DNA of 33,032 nucleotides from Mesorhizobium norvegicum (GCF_004919685.1 NZ_SMYZ01000006.1:17276-50307), one strand, 5' to 3'; shown: positions 23,308-31,675, counted from the stretch's first letter. The notes: generated by a model not told the origin, from the letters alone. Numbers and translations are program-made.

Positions 23308-24263
23308 TTGCGGATCGCTCCGAAGGACATGCCGCGCAACAGATGGTTACGGAGCAGGAAGGTGAAGATCGCGACCGGCAGCAGGAACAGGAAGGTTCCG
23401 GCGGCGATCACCGTCCAGTCCGGCAGGCCGGAGCCGACCTGGCTGGGAATGAACGGCGGCGCGGTCTGGGCGCGGCGGTTGGTCATGATCAGCGCGAAGG
23501 CATATTCGTTCCACGCGGTGATGAAGCAGAACACGGCAGTGGCGGCGATGCCGGTGGCCGCCTCGGGCAGCACGATCTTGAAGAAGGCCTCCATGCGCGT
23601 ATAGCCGTCGACCAGGGCCGCCTCTTCATACTCTTTCGGGATCTCGTCCATGAAACCCTTCATCAGCCACACCGAGAAGGACAGGTTGAAGGCGGTGTAG
23701 AGGATGATCAGGCCGATATGGGAATCGTTGAGGCCGACCGCCCGGTACATCAGGAACATCGGGATCGCCACCACGACCGGCGGCAGCATGCGCGTCGACA
23801 GGATGAAGAAGAGCAGATCCGCCTCCCCCTTCACCTTGAAGCGCGAGAAGCCATAGGCGGTGAACGTTCCCATGCCGACCGCCAGCACCGTCGAGGTGAT
23901 GGCGATGATCAGCGAGTTCAGGAAGCGGCTTGGATATCCCGACCACTGCACCTGACCCTTGCCGTCGCGCACGATCTTCTCGCCGCCGTCGAAGACGACG
24001 CGCTCCCACCACGGGGCGGCAGCATATTCTTCCGGCGTCGGCGGGCTGCGCAATTGCGAGCGCTTGGTGAACAGCTTCACGAAAGGCGAAATTTCCGGCT
24101 GGAAGACGACCGTCGGCGGGATGGTGGTGGCGAGGTTGCGCGGCTTGAACGCCGTCGAGGCGATCCAGTAAATCGGTGCCAGGAAAATGAGCGTCACCAC
24201 CAGAATGGCGACGATGGCGACACGGTTGAAGCCGATTTCGGAAGAAGTGCGGACGGCAGCCAT
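23304..24263 (-). CDS. Carbohydrate ABC transporter permease (MalG-like)
   Basis: A 319-residue inner-membrane permease of the CUT1 family with six predicted helices. The first helix is VAIVAILVVTLIFLAPIYWI. A periplasmic insertion of about 70 residues (PRNLATTIPPTV through QWSGYPSRF) follows, longer than in typical MalG. The EAA loop is EAALVDGYTRMEAFFKIVLP, the contact point for the ATPases. The ATG is one base after the preceding gene's stop codon. It forms the channel with the MalF-like subunit. The last bases overlap the small membrane protein gene. Confidence 0.92.
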   Translation of the reverse strand: MAAVRTSSEIGFNRVAIVAILVVTLIFLAPIYWIASTAFKPRNLATTIPPTVVFQPEISPFVKLFTKRSQLRSPPTPEEYAAAPWWERVVFDGGEKIVRDGKGQVQWSGYPSRFLNSLIIAITSTVLAVGMGTFTAYGFSRFKVKGEADLLFFILSTRMLPPVVVAIPMFLMYRAVGLNDSHIGLIILYTAFNLSFSVWLMKGFMDEIPKEYEEAALVDGYTRMEAFFKIVLPEAATGIAATAVFCFITAWNEYAFALIMTNRRAQTAPPFIPSQVGSGLPDWTVIAAGTFLFLLPVAIFTFLLRNHLLRGMSFGAIRK

Positions 24264-24264
24264 C

Positions 24265-25170
24265 TCAGCGCTCCTTCACCTTGTTGAGGTATTTGACGTA
24301 GATGTTGGTGATGGCCAGCACCATGATCAGCACGATGTAGGCGAGCGCGCAGGAGCGCCCCGTCTGCCACTCCTGGAACGCCATCTTGTAGAGCCGGATC
24401 GAGATCAGCTCGGTGGTCGGCTGGCTGGTCAGGATGTAGGCGAGATCGAAGGTCTTGAACGCTTCCATGGTGCGAAAGATGACGGCGATCATCAGGATCG
24501 GCGCGACCAGCGGCAGCGTGATGCGAAAGAAGGTGTAGAACGGCCCGGCACGATCGATCGCGGCGGCTTCGTAGAGGTGCTTCGGCACCGCCGACAGACC
24601 GGCCAGCGACAACAGCATGACGAAGGGCGACCACATCCAGATGTCGGTCAGCGCAACGGCGTAAAGCGCCATCTTCGGATCCGACAGCCATTCGAAGGTG
24701 CCGAGGCCGAGCGCATAGTTGATGATGCCGAAGGAAGGATCGTAGAGCAGCTTCCAGAACAGGCCGACGACGGCCATCGACAGCATCATCGGCAGTAGGA
24801 GAAGCGTTGTCAGCAGACCCTTCAGCGGGATGTCGCGGTTGAGCAGCATCGCGACGCCGAAACCGACCAGCAACTGTCCGGCGACCGAGATGATGACGTA
24901 CTTCGCAGTGATGGCGAAGTTGGACCAGACATAGGGGTCGTTGAGCAGGTCACGATAGTTCTGCAGCCCGACGAAATTCGCCGGCGCGTTGGTCGACGCA
25001 CGAAAATCGGTGAAGGAATAGCCGAGCGAATAGATCAGCGGAAAGATGTTGAAGACGATCAGGAACAGGACCGTCGGAATGATGAAGAGGTTGCGGATCG
25101 AAATGTCGCTGAGGCCGCGCGCGGCCGCTCTTGAAGACCTGTCCAGTGTGGTGATCATCGTGGTCGCCAA
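24265..25170 (-). CDS. Carbohydrate ABC transporter permease (MalF-like)
   Basis: A 301-residue CUT1 permease with six predicted helices, beginning with LFIIPTVLFLIVFNIFPLIY. The EAA loop is YEAAAIDRAGPFYTFFRITLP. The start is probably TTG at 25170, since GGGAG is correctly spaced seven bases before it; ATG at 25158 is the alternative and shortens the protein by four residues. The gene follows the binding-protein gene after 67 bp that contain a hairpin with a T-run, so it is expected to be expressed below the binding protein. With the MalG-like subunit it forms the membrane channel. Confidence 0.92.
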   Translation of the reverse strand: MATTMITTLDRSSRAAARGLSDISIRNLFIIPTVLFLIVFNIFPLIYSLGYSFTDFRASTNAPANFVGLQNYRDLLNDPYVWSNFAITAKYVIISVAGQLLVGFGVAMLLNRDIPLKGLLTTLLLLPMMLSMAVVGLFWKLLYDPSFGIINYALGLGTFEWLSDPKMALYAVALTDIWMWSPFVMLLSLAGLSAVPKHLYEAAAIDRAGPFYTFFRITLPLVAPILMIAVIFRTMEAFKTFDLAYILTSQPTTELISIRLYKMAFQEWQTGRSCALAYIVLIMVLAITNIYVKYLNKVKER

Positions 25171-25190
25171 GACCCTGCTCCCGTTTGCAG

Positions 25191-25226
25191 AAAAAGAAAC
25201 GGAGGAGGCACCAACGCCCCCTCCGT
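25191..25226 (-). terminator. Intercistronic terminator after the sugar-binding protein gene
   Basis: Read on the minus strand, ACGGAGG (complement of 25220-25226) pairs with CCTCCGT (complement of 25199-25205). The stem is extended by three more pairs after one A-C mismatch, with a 6-base loop, and is followed by TTTCTTTTT. It lies 12 bp after the binding-protein stop and before the permease genes. Confidence 0.8.
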
Positions 25227-25237
25227 GAGCACGATTG

Positions 25238-26554
25238 TTACTGGCCGCGGCCGTACTTCTTGAAGGTCGCGTTCCAGTCGGCAGCCAGTGCGTCCAGCGT
25301 TTCCTTGGCGGTGCCTTCGCCGCCGATCATGTAGGGATAGACGCGCTGGTTGAGCTGCTGCAGCAGTTCGGCATATTCCGGCACCGCCCAGAAATCCTTC
25401 ACCTTGAACATGGTCTCGTAGAAGGCCTTGTTGTAGGGCGTGGCGTTCTGGAATTCAGGCGACTTCAGCACGGCCGCACTGCAGGTGTAGCCGCCAAGTG
25501 CCGCCCACTTCTTCTGGGTCTCGTCCTTGATGAACCATTCCAGGAACTTCGTCGCCTCTTCCTGCTTCTGCGAGTAGGAAACGATGGAGATGCCTTGCCC
25601 GCCAAGCGCGGCGAACTGGTCGCCACCGGGGCCGGGAGGATTGGCGAAGAAGCCGGTGTTCTTGGCGTTCGGGTTCGACGCCTCGTTGATCAGCGAGGGG
25701 AAGAACGCGAAGTAGTTCATGCTCATCGCGGCCAGGTTTTCGGTGATCGCCTGGTTGTCTTCGACGAAGAACGACTTGGCCCAGCCTGGAGGCGTGAACT
25801 TGTAGAGTTCCTTGTAGGCGTCGAGTGCTGCGACCGCCTTGTCGGAGTTGATGAAGCCATCGACCTTGTAGGTCGAATAGTCACCCAGTTCGCCGCCATA
25901 GGAGAACAGCGCGTTCTCGAAGCCCATCGCCATCGCGTCATAGGAATTGTCGGTGTAGATGGCGATGCCGTAACGCTTCTGATCCGGCCGGTAGAAGAAT
26001 TCGGCGATGTCGCGCAGCGCCTTGAAATCCTTCGGCACGTCGAGGTCGTAGCCGTACTTGGCCTTGAACGCTTCCTTTTCCTTGGGATCCTCGAACCAGT
26101 CCTTGCGATAGGACCAGCCGACGGCGTCGCCTTCAAGCGGGATGGCCCAGTACTTGCTGCTGCCGCCCGGATATTCGGCGTAGTACTTTACTGTCGCCGG
26201 CGCCATCACCTCGCCGAGCTTATGCTTGTTGAAGAAGTCGGTGAGGTCGACATAGTGGCCACCGGTCGAGCCGGCACCGAGCCATTGCGAGTCGCCGACG
26301 ACCATATCATAGGCGTCGCCATGGGCGTTGAACTCGGTGAAGGCCTTGGTCTGGAAGTCGGACCAGGGCGTCGTCTCCACCGTGATCTTGACGCCGGTTT
26401 CCTTCTCGTACTCGTTGCCGAGTTCCTGCAGATAGTTGGCCGGATCCCATTCCGCCCAGAAGATGGTGAGCGACTTTTCCTGCGCGTAAACGGACGTTCC
26501 GCAGGCAAGCGTTAAGCCGATACCAGCAAGTACGCTGGTCACTAACTTGCGCAT
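25238..26554 (-). CDS. Sugar ABC transporter periplasmic binding protein
   Basis: A 438-residue extracellular solute-binding protein (family 1, CUT1). The signal peptide is MRKLVTSVLAGIGLTLACG..VYA, cut near residue 24. The mature start KSLTIFWAEWDPANYLQELG and the WSYRKDWFED region are typical of sugar-binding lobes. ATG 26554 has a strong GGAGG before it; the longer frame to 26578 runs past that site. It is the first gene of the importer operon. A terminator-like hairpin just after its stop would favour excess binding protein. Two TGGT-NNN-ACCA operator-like palindromes lie about 170 and 346 bp upstream of the start. The ligand is unknown; shared operators suggest it is the substrate of the enzymes at 7095-14602. 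Confidence 0.92.
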   Translation of the reverse strand: MRKLVTSVLAGIGLTLACGTSVYAQEKSLTIFWAEWDPANYLQELGNEYEKETGVKITVETTPWSDFQTKAFTEFNAHGDAYDMVVGDSQWLGAGSTGGHYVDLTDFFNKHKLGEVMAPATVKYYAEYPGGSSKYWAIPLEGDAVGWSYRKDWFEDPKEKEAFKAKYGYDLDVPKDFKALRDIAEFFYRPDQKRYGIAIYTDNSYDAMAMGFENALFSYGGELGDYSTYKVDGFINSDKAVAALDAYKELYKFTPPGWAKSFFVEDNQAITENLAAMSMNYFAFFPSLINEASNPNAKNTGFFANPPGPGGDQFAALGGQGISIVSYSQKQEEATKFLEWFIKDETQKKWAALGGYTCSAAVLKSPEFQNATPYNKAFYETMFKVKDFWAVPEYAELLQQLNQRVYPYMIGGEGTAKETLDALAADWNATFKKYGRGQ

Positions 26555-26716
26555 AATGATTTCCTCCCTTGTGCGCATTCTACCTTGTCATGCGAGCCGG
26601 CAACGGGACCGGCCCTGGTAGTTCCTCCCGTGATCGCACCTTTCCGGTTCCGAGCCTCCTCGCCCTGCCGGAAAATGGATCGCAGCCCTCACTTTCGATC
26701 CGCTTTTCTTACCTGA

Positions 26717-26730
26717 TCTGGTATTACCAA
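26717..26730. promoter_or_regulatory. GntR/FCD-type operator palindrome (site C)
   Basis: TCTGGTATTACCAA is identical over 14 bases to site A at 10483-10496. The core TGGT-ATT-ACCA is at 26719-26729. It lies about 170 bp upstream of the binding-protein ATG. Confidence 0.7.
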
Positions 26731-26891
26731 TTCTGCATGCACGTCAAGCCCTTTCTTGGCAGCTCGACTTGCCCGTTGCTATCGGATTCCTGCTTTATCT
26801 GCCTGTTTTACCAAGATTTTCCTACTCAGTGATACGCATGGGTGTTGTCCGGCACCCCGCACTGCGGTTAAGATCGGTAGTCGGCATGCAA

Positions 26892-26908
26892 ATCTGGTCG
26901 AACCAGAT
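26892..26908. promoter_or_regulatory. GntR/FCD-type operator palindrome (site D)
   Basis: ATCTGGT-CGA-ACCAGAT has perfect 7-bp arms around a 3-base spacer, the best palindrome of the set. It shares TGGTCGAACCAG with site B. It lies 176 bp (centre to centre) from site C, close to the 180 bp between sites A and B. Confidence 0.72.
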
Positions 26909-26912
26909 AGCG

Positions 26913-27608
26913 CTATTTCGCGACCGCCGCCGGATCGATGCTGTCACCGCCGCCGATCGATTCCGCAACCGCCGCACGCACCAGCGCCCCGGCCGCCCAT
27001 TGCGCGACCGACATCGTCCCGCGACTGTCCAGCCCCCATATATCCTTGAGCACGATCAGCACCTCGACGCCGAACATCAGCGACAGCGCCTGCGCCAGCC
27101 GCTTGAAGTCGCGCGACGGCAAACGGCCCTTGAGCGGCGCGATCGCCTCTTTCAGCAAGTCGATGCGGTGGCCGCGCGTGAAAGCCGGCTCGCCACCCAG
27201 CGTGCCGGCCTGACGCCGCGCCCATTGATCGAGCGACAGCTTCAGCGCTGCCTTGAACGTGGCTTCGAAGGCCTCGATGCGCGGCATGGCCGTGTCGAAC
27301 AGCTCGGCGACCCGGCGCTCGGCATCGGTGGAGGTCGATTGCCAGGTGAGGATTGGCCCCAGCCCCTCGTCGACCACCGCTTGCACCAGTGCGGCCTGGC
27401 TCGGGAAATAACGATAGGCAGTGGCACGGGAAACCTGTGCCGCCTCGGCGACCTCGCTGACCGAGGGCGTGACGCCCGCCTGCATCAGCCTTGTTGCTGT
27501 CTCCAGCATCAGCCGTTTCGTGCGCGCGCGCGGCCCGCGCTCTGTCGCCTGGCCGTTTCCCCGCTCAGTGTCGTCGCTCGCCGTGGATTGTTGACGTGAG
27601 ACATCCAT
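26913..27608 (-). CDS. TetR-family transcriptional regulator
   Basis: A 231-residue regulator. After a polar, low-complexity N-terminus of about 25 residues, a TetR helix-turn-helix spans roughly residues 26-70 (TPSVSEVAEAAQVSRATAYRYF is textbook). The C-terminal ~150 residues are the helical ligand domain. ATG 27608 was chosen over the longer frame to 27815 because the extension overlaps the divergent gene and is arginine-rich shadow sequence. It is divergent from the Tm-1-like/TIM-barrel/cupin cassette, with a palindrome between them, so it most likely represses that cassette and itself. Confidence 0.88.
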   Translation of the reverse strand: MDVSRQQSTASDDTERGNGQATERGPRARTKRLMLETATRLMQAGVTPSVSEVAEAAQVSRATAYRYFPSQAALVQAVVDEGLGPILTWQSTSTDAERRVAELFDTAMPRIEAFEATFKAALKLSLDQWARRQAGTLGGEPAFTRGHRIDLLKEAIAPLKGRLPSRDFKRLAQALSLMFGVEVLIVLKDIWGLDSRGTMSVAQWAAGALVRAAVAESIGGGDSIDPAAVAK

Positions 27609-27616
27609 ATCAATAC

Positions 27617-27630
27617 GATACGCGCGTCTC
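27617..27630. promoter_or_regulatory. Candidate TetR operator upstream of the Tm-1-like cassette
   Basis: GATACGCGCGTCTC is a near-perfect palindrome with core ACGCGCGT (27620-27627), located 8 bp before the TetR start and 61 bp before the first gene of the divergent cassette. Confidence 0.45.
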
Positions 27631-27691
27631 AAAAAATTGCAATGGCCTTCGCTTGCGGAAAGGCCGGGCAAACAGCCGGCGGGGAAACGCG

Positions 27692-28888
27692 ATGAAGCGC
27701 ATCTATGTGGTGGGCACCGCCGACACCAAGGGCGAGGAGCTTGCCTTCCTGGCCAATGCGATCGCTGCTGCGGGCGCAGCGGTGTCCCGCGTCGATGTCG
27801 GAACGCGCGACGCAACCATTCCCGTCGACATCACCGCAAAGGAAATTGCCGGCCACCACCCCGATGGCCGCGGCGCCGTGCTTGATATCGACGACCGCGG
27901 CACCGCGGTTGCCGCAATGGGCGCCGCCTTCGCCCGCTTTGCCCAATCGCGAAACGACATCGCCGCCATGATCGGCATTGGCGGCGGCGGCGGCACATCG
28001 ATCATCACGTCGGGCATGCGCGCCCTGCCGCTCGGCCTGCCCAAGATCATGGTCTCGACGCTCGCCTCCGGCGATACCGCGCCTTATGTCGACGTCTCCG
28101 ACATCATCATGATGCCTGCTGTGACCGACATGGCCGGGCTGAACCGGCTGTCCCGTGTCGTGCTGCACAATGCGGCTCAAGCCATATCAGGCATGGCGGC
28201 CAGCCCGGCGCCGCCGCCCGACGGCAGACCGTCGATCGGCCTCACCATGTTCGGCGTCACCACGCCTTGCGTGACCGCCATCGCCGACCAGCTCCGTTCG
28301 ACCTATGACTGCATGGTCTTCCACGCCACCGGCACCGGCGGCCGGAGCATGGAGAAGCTGGCCGAGAGCGGCCTGCTGTCCGGGATCATCGACATCACCA
28401 CGACCGAAGTTTGCGACTTGCTGTTTGGCGGTGTCTTGCCGGCGACAGACGATCGTTTCGGCGCGATCGCCAGCACCAGGCTGCCCTATGTCGGTTCGGT
28501 CGGCGCGCTGGACATGGTGAACTTCTGGGCGCCTTCGACCATCCCGGAACGCTATCGCGGCCGGTTGTTCTACGAGCACAACCCCAACGTCACGCTGATG
28601 CGCACCACGGCGCAGGAATGCCGTGCGATCGGCGAGTGGATCGGCACCAGGCTCGCCCGCTGCGAGGGGCCAGTGCATTTTCTCATCCCGGAAAAGGGCG
28701 TCTCTGCGCTCGACATCGAGGGCGGCACCTTCTTCGACCCGGAAGCCGACGCCGTCCTGTTCGAAGCCATCGAGCGCACCATCAAGCCAAACCGCACGCG
28801 CCGCGTGGCGCGTCTGCCGCTGCACATCAACGACCCGGAATTCGCAAAGGCTGCAACATCGGCCTTCCTCGACATCGCCAGACAGTGA
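27692..28888 (+). CDS. UPF0261 / Tm-1-like ATP-binding domain protein
   Basis: A 398-residue protein of the UPF0261 (Tm-1-like) family. The N-terminus [19 protein letters not shown] is the family hallmark, followed by [23 protein letters not shown] (about residues 92-107) is a glycine-rich nucleotide-binding loop. The mid part has MFGVTTPCV and [14 protein letters not shown], and the C-terminus has [11 protein letters not shown]. The homologous N-terminal domain of the tomato Tm-1 protein binds ATP and viral replicase; the bacterial function is unknown. ATG 27692 starts directly at the conserved region. It is followed after 13 bp by the TIM-barrel gene that corresponds to the C-terminal part of Tm-1. 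Probably a small-molecule enzyme; the substrate is unknown. Confidence 0.92.
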   Translation: MKRIYVVGTADTKGEELAFLANAIAAAGAAVSRVDVGTRDATIPVDITAKEIAGHHPDGRGAVLDIDDRGTAVAAMGAAFARFAQSRNDIAAMIGIGGGGGTSIITSGMRALPLGLPKIMVSTLASGDTAPYVDVSDIIMMPAVTDMAGLNRLSRVVLHNAAQAISGMAASPAPPPDGRPSIGLTMFGVTTPCVTAIADQLRSTYDCMVFHATGTGGRSMEKLAESGLLSGIIDITTTEVCDLLFGGVLPATDDRFGAIASTRLPYVGSVGALDMVNFWAPSTIPERYRGRLFYEHNPNVTLMRTTAQECRAIGEWIGTRLARCEGPVHFLIPEKGVSALDIEGGTFFDPEADAVLFEAIERTIKPNRTRRVARLPLHINDPEFAKAATSAFLDIARQ

Positions 28889-28901
28889 GAGATCCAAAAA
28901 A

Positions 28902-29765
28902 ATGCCCGCCATACCGCGCAAGGACATATTGAAGAAATTCAGGGGAATGATCGACAAGGGGGTGCCGATCGTCGGTGGCGGCGCCGGCACCGGCCTGTCG
29001 GCCAAGGCCGAAGAGGCCGGCGGCATCGACCTCATCATCATCTACAATTCCGGCCGCTACCGCATGGCCGGGCGCGGCTCGGCCGCCGGCCTGCTCGCCT
29101 ATGGCAACGCCAACGAGATCGTCAAGGAGATGGCCTACGAGGTGCTGCCGGTGGTCAAGAAGACGCCGGTGCTGGCCGGCGTCAACGGCACCGACCCCTT
29201 CGTCATCATGCCGCTGCTGCTGGCAGAGCTGAAGACAATGGGCTTTTCCGGCGTGCAGAATTTTCCCACCATCGGCCTGTTTGACGGCCAGATGCGGCAG
29301 AGCTTTGAGGAGACCGGCATGGGCTTCGGGCTCGAGGTCGACATGATCGCCGAGGCGCACAAGCTCGACCTGTTGACCACGCCCTACGTCTTCAACCCGG
29401 ATGAGGCCCGCGCCATGACCAAAGCCGGCGCCGACATCGTCGTCGCCCATATGGGCGTGACCACCGGCGGCTCGATCGGTGCGACGTCAGCCAAGTCGCT
29501 CGACGACTGCGTCGTCGAGATCGACGCCATCGCCAATGCTGCCCGCTCGGTGCGCAAGGATGTCATCCTGCTTTGCCATGGCGGACCGATCTCGATGCCG
29601 GACGACGCCCGCTACATTCTCTCCCATGCCAAGGGCCTGCACGGCTTCTATGGCGCCAGCTCGATGGAACGGCTGCCGGCCGAGGCGGCGATCGCCCGGC
29701 AGACGGCGGATTTCAAGGCCGTGACACTTGGCAGCGACAAGACCACGAAGAAAAGGAAGGGATGA
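28902..29765 (+). CDS. Phosphoenolpyruvate hydrolase-family TIM-barrel protein
   Basis: A 287-residue TIM-barrel protein of the family annotated 'phosphoenolpyruvate hydrolase' or 'TIM-barrel signal transduction protein'. Family stretches are [21 protein letters not shown] (split here by the loop), [17 protein letters not shown] (about 43-59), [19 protein letters not shown] and [16 protein letters not shown]. The barrel covers almost the whole length; the end is a lysine-rich tail. ATG 28902 lies 13 bp after the Tm-1-like gene. In plants and fungi this barrel is fused behind a UPF0261 domain, so the two bacterial proteins probably act together. The enzymatic activity is unproven for most members. 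Confidence 0.92.
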   Translation: MPAIPRKDILKKFRGMIDKGVPIVGGGAGTGLSAKAEEAGGIDLIIIYNSGRYRMAGRGSAAGLLAYGNANEIVKEMAYEVLPVVKKTPVLAGVNGTDPFVIMPLLLAELKTMGFSGVQNFPTIGLFDGQMRQSFEETGMGFGLEVDMIAEAHKLDLLTTPYVFNPDEARAMTKAGADIVVAHMGVTTGGSIGATSAKSLDDCVVEIDAIANAARSVRKDVILLCHGGPISMPDDARYILSHAKGLHGFYGASSMERLPAEAAIARQTADFKAVTLGSDKTTKKRKG

Positions 29766-29769
29766 GACG

Positions 29770-30186
29770 ATGACCGACACGAGCAAAATGTTTGTCTACC
29801 CGAAGGACGTCAGCGCCTTCGGCTTCGACTGGGGAAAATTGGCGCTGACGGTGGCGCCTGAAGTGAATGGCGCGACCCGGTTTTCCGGCGGTGTGGTGGA
29901 CCTGCCTTCCGGCAAGGGCCACACGCGCCACAACCATCCGGGCGCGGAAGAAATCATCTTCGTCATCTCGGGCCATGGCGAGCAGATGGTTGAGGACGAG
30001 AAGGGCAATCCGGCGGTCGAGAAGGTCGGCCCCGGCTGCACCATCTATGTGCCGGAAAGCCGCTTTCATTCGACGCTCAACACCGGTGACGGGCCGATGC
30101 AGCTTTTCGTCGTCTATTCGCCGGCCGGCCCGGAACTGGTCCTGCGCGAGCTGCCGGATTTCAGGCTGATTCCGCCGGGGCAGTGA
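29770..30186 (+). CDS. Cupin-domain protein
   Basis: A 138-residue single-domain cupin. Motif 1 is H-x-R-H-N-H-P-G-A-E-E (TRHNHPGAEEIIFVISGHGE, about residues 53-72) and motif 2 is PGCTIYVPESRFHSTLNTG (about 91-109), which supply the His/Glu metal ligands. There is no signal peptide. It starts 4 bp after the stop of the TIM-barrel gene, with GGAAGGGATGAG upstream as ribosome-binding site. As the third gene of the Tm-1-like cassette it may isomerise or protect a sugar or keto-acid intermediate, but cupins are too varied to assign a role. A large palindromic repeat follows. Confidence 0.9.
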   Translation: MTDTSKMFVYPKDVSAFGFDWGKLALTVAPEVNGATRFSGGVVDLPSGKGHTRHNHPGAEEIIFVISGHGEQMVEDEKGNPAVEKVGPGCTIYVPESRFHSTLNTGDGPMQLFVVYSPAGPELVLRELPDFRLIPPGQ

Positions 30187-30216
30187 TCTTTCCTCCGTTC
30201 CCGCGTTTGCTGAGAG

Positions 30217-30366
30217 GCCCCCTCATCCGGCCGCTTCGCGGCCACCTTCTCCCCGAGGGGAGAAGAGACGAGCATCATCGCCGGCTCCCTCCTCTCCCCT
30301 CGGGGAGAGGTCGGATTGCCCCGAATTGCCCTTCGCAATTCGGATGGCAATCCGGGTGAGGGGGCA
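30217..30366. repeat. Large palindromic repeat between convergent cupin and M24 genes
   Basis: The outer arms GCCCCCTCATCCGG (30217-30230) and CCGGGTGAGGGGGC (about 30352-30365) are inverted to each other. Inside are hairpins built from CGGCCGCTTCGCGGCC, CTTCTCCCCGAGGGGAGAAG, CTCTCCCCTCGGGGAGAG and GAATTGCCCTTCGCAATTC. It lies between two converging genes and could act as a two-way terminator. This is a typical Rhizobiales palindromic mosaic. Confidence 0.75.
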
Positions 30367-30383
30367 GCGCCCTTCAGTACCAG

Positions 30384-31574
30384 CTAGGCGGTTGCACCCC
30401 TGTTCCACCCCCTGCCCCGATCACCGAACATCACATAGCCGGTTTCGGTAACCGCCAGCGTGTCCTCCAGCTTGATGAAGCCGCGCGTCGGGTGAAGCAT
30501 GGTTGTCTCCACCGACAGCACCATGTTCTTCTCCAGCGGCTTTGCCGCATAGGTGCCCTCATAGGTCACCGGGTGGTTGGTCATCAGGAACGGTGCTTCA
30601 TGCGTGATCAGCCCCATGCCGTGGGCGAAGAAATCCGTATAGGCCGCGACCTTCGAGGCCTTCAGCACGCCCTCGGCGTGGGAAATCATGTCGCCGCCCA
30701 GCGTGCCCGCCTTGACCTTGGAGAAGGCTGCCTGCTGCACTGTTTCGACCTCGGCCAGCAGGTCTTCGAGTTCGGCATCCGGCTCGCCGAGAATGCCCAT
30801 CCGGCAGAGGTCGCCGATATAGCCGTGATAGTTGCCGCCGGAATCGATCGACAGCACCTCGCCTTGCTTCCACGCCTGCGGTGAGGCGGCGCGGTTGTGG
30901 CTGGAGCCCAGCGTCAGCAGGCAATATTCGAAATGGATGCCGCGATTGGTTTCCTCGCGCCGCAGCTGCTCGATGATCTCGCTCTTGGTCGTGCCTTCGC
31001 GCGCCCAGGCAATGGTTGCCAGCATGGAATCGGTGATCAGTTCGGAGGCCGTGCGCAGCTTCTCCAGCTCGGCATCGGTCTTGATGGCGCGCATGCGCTC
31101 CAGCATGTCGGTCGCATCGATCAGTCTGGCGTCCGGCAACGTCTTGCGGATCAGCGTATAGGCGTCCGACGGCAGGAAGCCGGGCTCGATGCCGATGCGG
31201 GCATTGCCCTTGCCGATCTTCTGCAGGTGCTCGACGGCGAGATTGGCGGCATCGAGCGTGCCCCAGCAGGCGGCGTGCAGCGTCGGCGTCCAGAACGGGT
31301 TGTTCTGATGCTCGCCACCTTCCATGCGGTTGCCGATATAGGCGGCATGGTCCGGCCCGCCCTTTTCGTACACGACGATCGGCAGGTAACGGCTGTGGCC
31401 GATCGCATCCATGGCAGCAAAAAAGATGAACTTGTAGCCGCCCAGCAGATATTGCGTGTTGTGCTTGGAGGTGGCGAGCAGCACATCGATGCCGGCCTCC
31501 TCCATCAGCCGGTCGACCCGCGCCTGGTCGAACGGGATATTGCCGACGGCATTCTTGCCCGGAGCAATGTTCAT
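30384..31574 (-). CDS. M24-family metallopeptidase (Xaa-Pro aminopeptidase-like)
   Basis: A 396-residue protein with an N-terminal creatinase-type domain (about 1-160) and a C-terminal pita-bread catalytic domain. All five metal ligands of family M24 are present: D244 (LSIDSGGNYHG), D255 (YIGDLCR), H318 (FFAHGMGLITHE), E356 (LSVETTM) and E370 (IKLEDTL). It therefore should be an active dinuclear metal enzyme: an Xaa-Pro aminopeptidase/dipeptidase or a related C-N hydrolase such as creatinase or ectoine hydrolase. It is divergent from a peptide-type binding protein gene; the shared upstream region has two operator-like palindromes. Import and cleavage of the same compound is the simplest reading. 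Confidence 0.92.
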   Translation of the reverse strand: MNIAPGKNAVGNIPFDQARVDRLMEEAGIDVLLATSKHNTQYLLGGYKFIFFAAMDAIGHSRYLPIVVYEKGGPDHAAYIGNRMEGGEHQNNPFWTPTLHAACWGTLDAANLAVEHLQKIGKGNARIGIEPGFLPSDAYTLIRKTLPDARLIDATDMLERMRAIKTDAELEKLRTASELITDSMLATIAWAREGTTKSEIIEQLRREETNRGIHFEYCLLTLGSSHNRAASPQAWKQGEVLSIDSGGNYHGYIGDLCRMGILGEPDAELEDLLAEVETVQQAAFSKVKAGTLGGDMISHAEGVLKASKVAAYTDFFAHGMGLITHEAPFLMTNHPVTYEGTYAAKPLEKNMVLSVETTMLHPTRGFIKLEDTLAVTETGYVMFGDRGRGWNRGATA

Positions 31575-31660
31575 CTCTCTCTCCCTGAATTGCCTGGGAT
31601 CGCCGGCCGTTCTGCTCCCGATCCCCTAGCTATGGCTCAAATCTGCACCATTTTGCCCGC

Positions 31661-31675
31661 TCTGGTCTAGCCAGA
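31661..31675. promoter_or_regulatory. GntR/FCD-type operator-like palindrome (site E)
   Basis: TCTGGTCTAGCCAGA contains TGGT-CTA-GCCA (31663-31673), one mismatch from the TNGTNNNACNA shape (G for A). It is itself a good palindrome (CTGG-TCTAG-CCAG). It lies about 95 bp upstream of the M24 peptidase start. Confidence 0.5.

Larger units (their letters stand above)
26555..26912. other. Control region upstream of the sugar importer operon
   Basis: A 358-bp non-coding gap between the importer operon start and the end of the TetR gene, both on the minus strand. Apart from two operator palindromes it has an AT-richer stretch at about 26690-26840 where promoter elements are likely. Short open frames crossing it are not supported. 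Confidence 0.65.

Noticed and set aside
23343..24287. 314-codon plus-strand frame opposite the MalG-like permease
   Set aside because: Composition is Arg/Glu/His-rich shadow sequence; the permease on the other strand is certain.
25235..26515. 426-codon plus-strand frame opposite the sugar-binding protein
   Set aside because: Shadow of the binding-protein gene, which has a signal peptide and ribosome-binding site.
26769..26912. Plus-strand frame starting in the importer control region
   Set aside because: It runs on as antisense of the TetR gene and crosses operator site D; no ribosome-binding site or domain supports it.
27609..27815. N-terminal extension of the TetR gene at 26913
   Set aside because: It overlaps the divergent Tm-1-like gene and the predicted operator; extension residues are low-complexity and Arg/Pro-rich.
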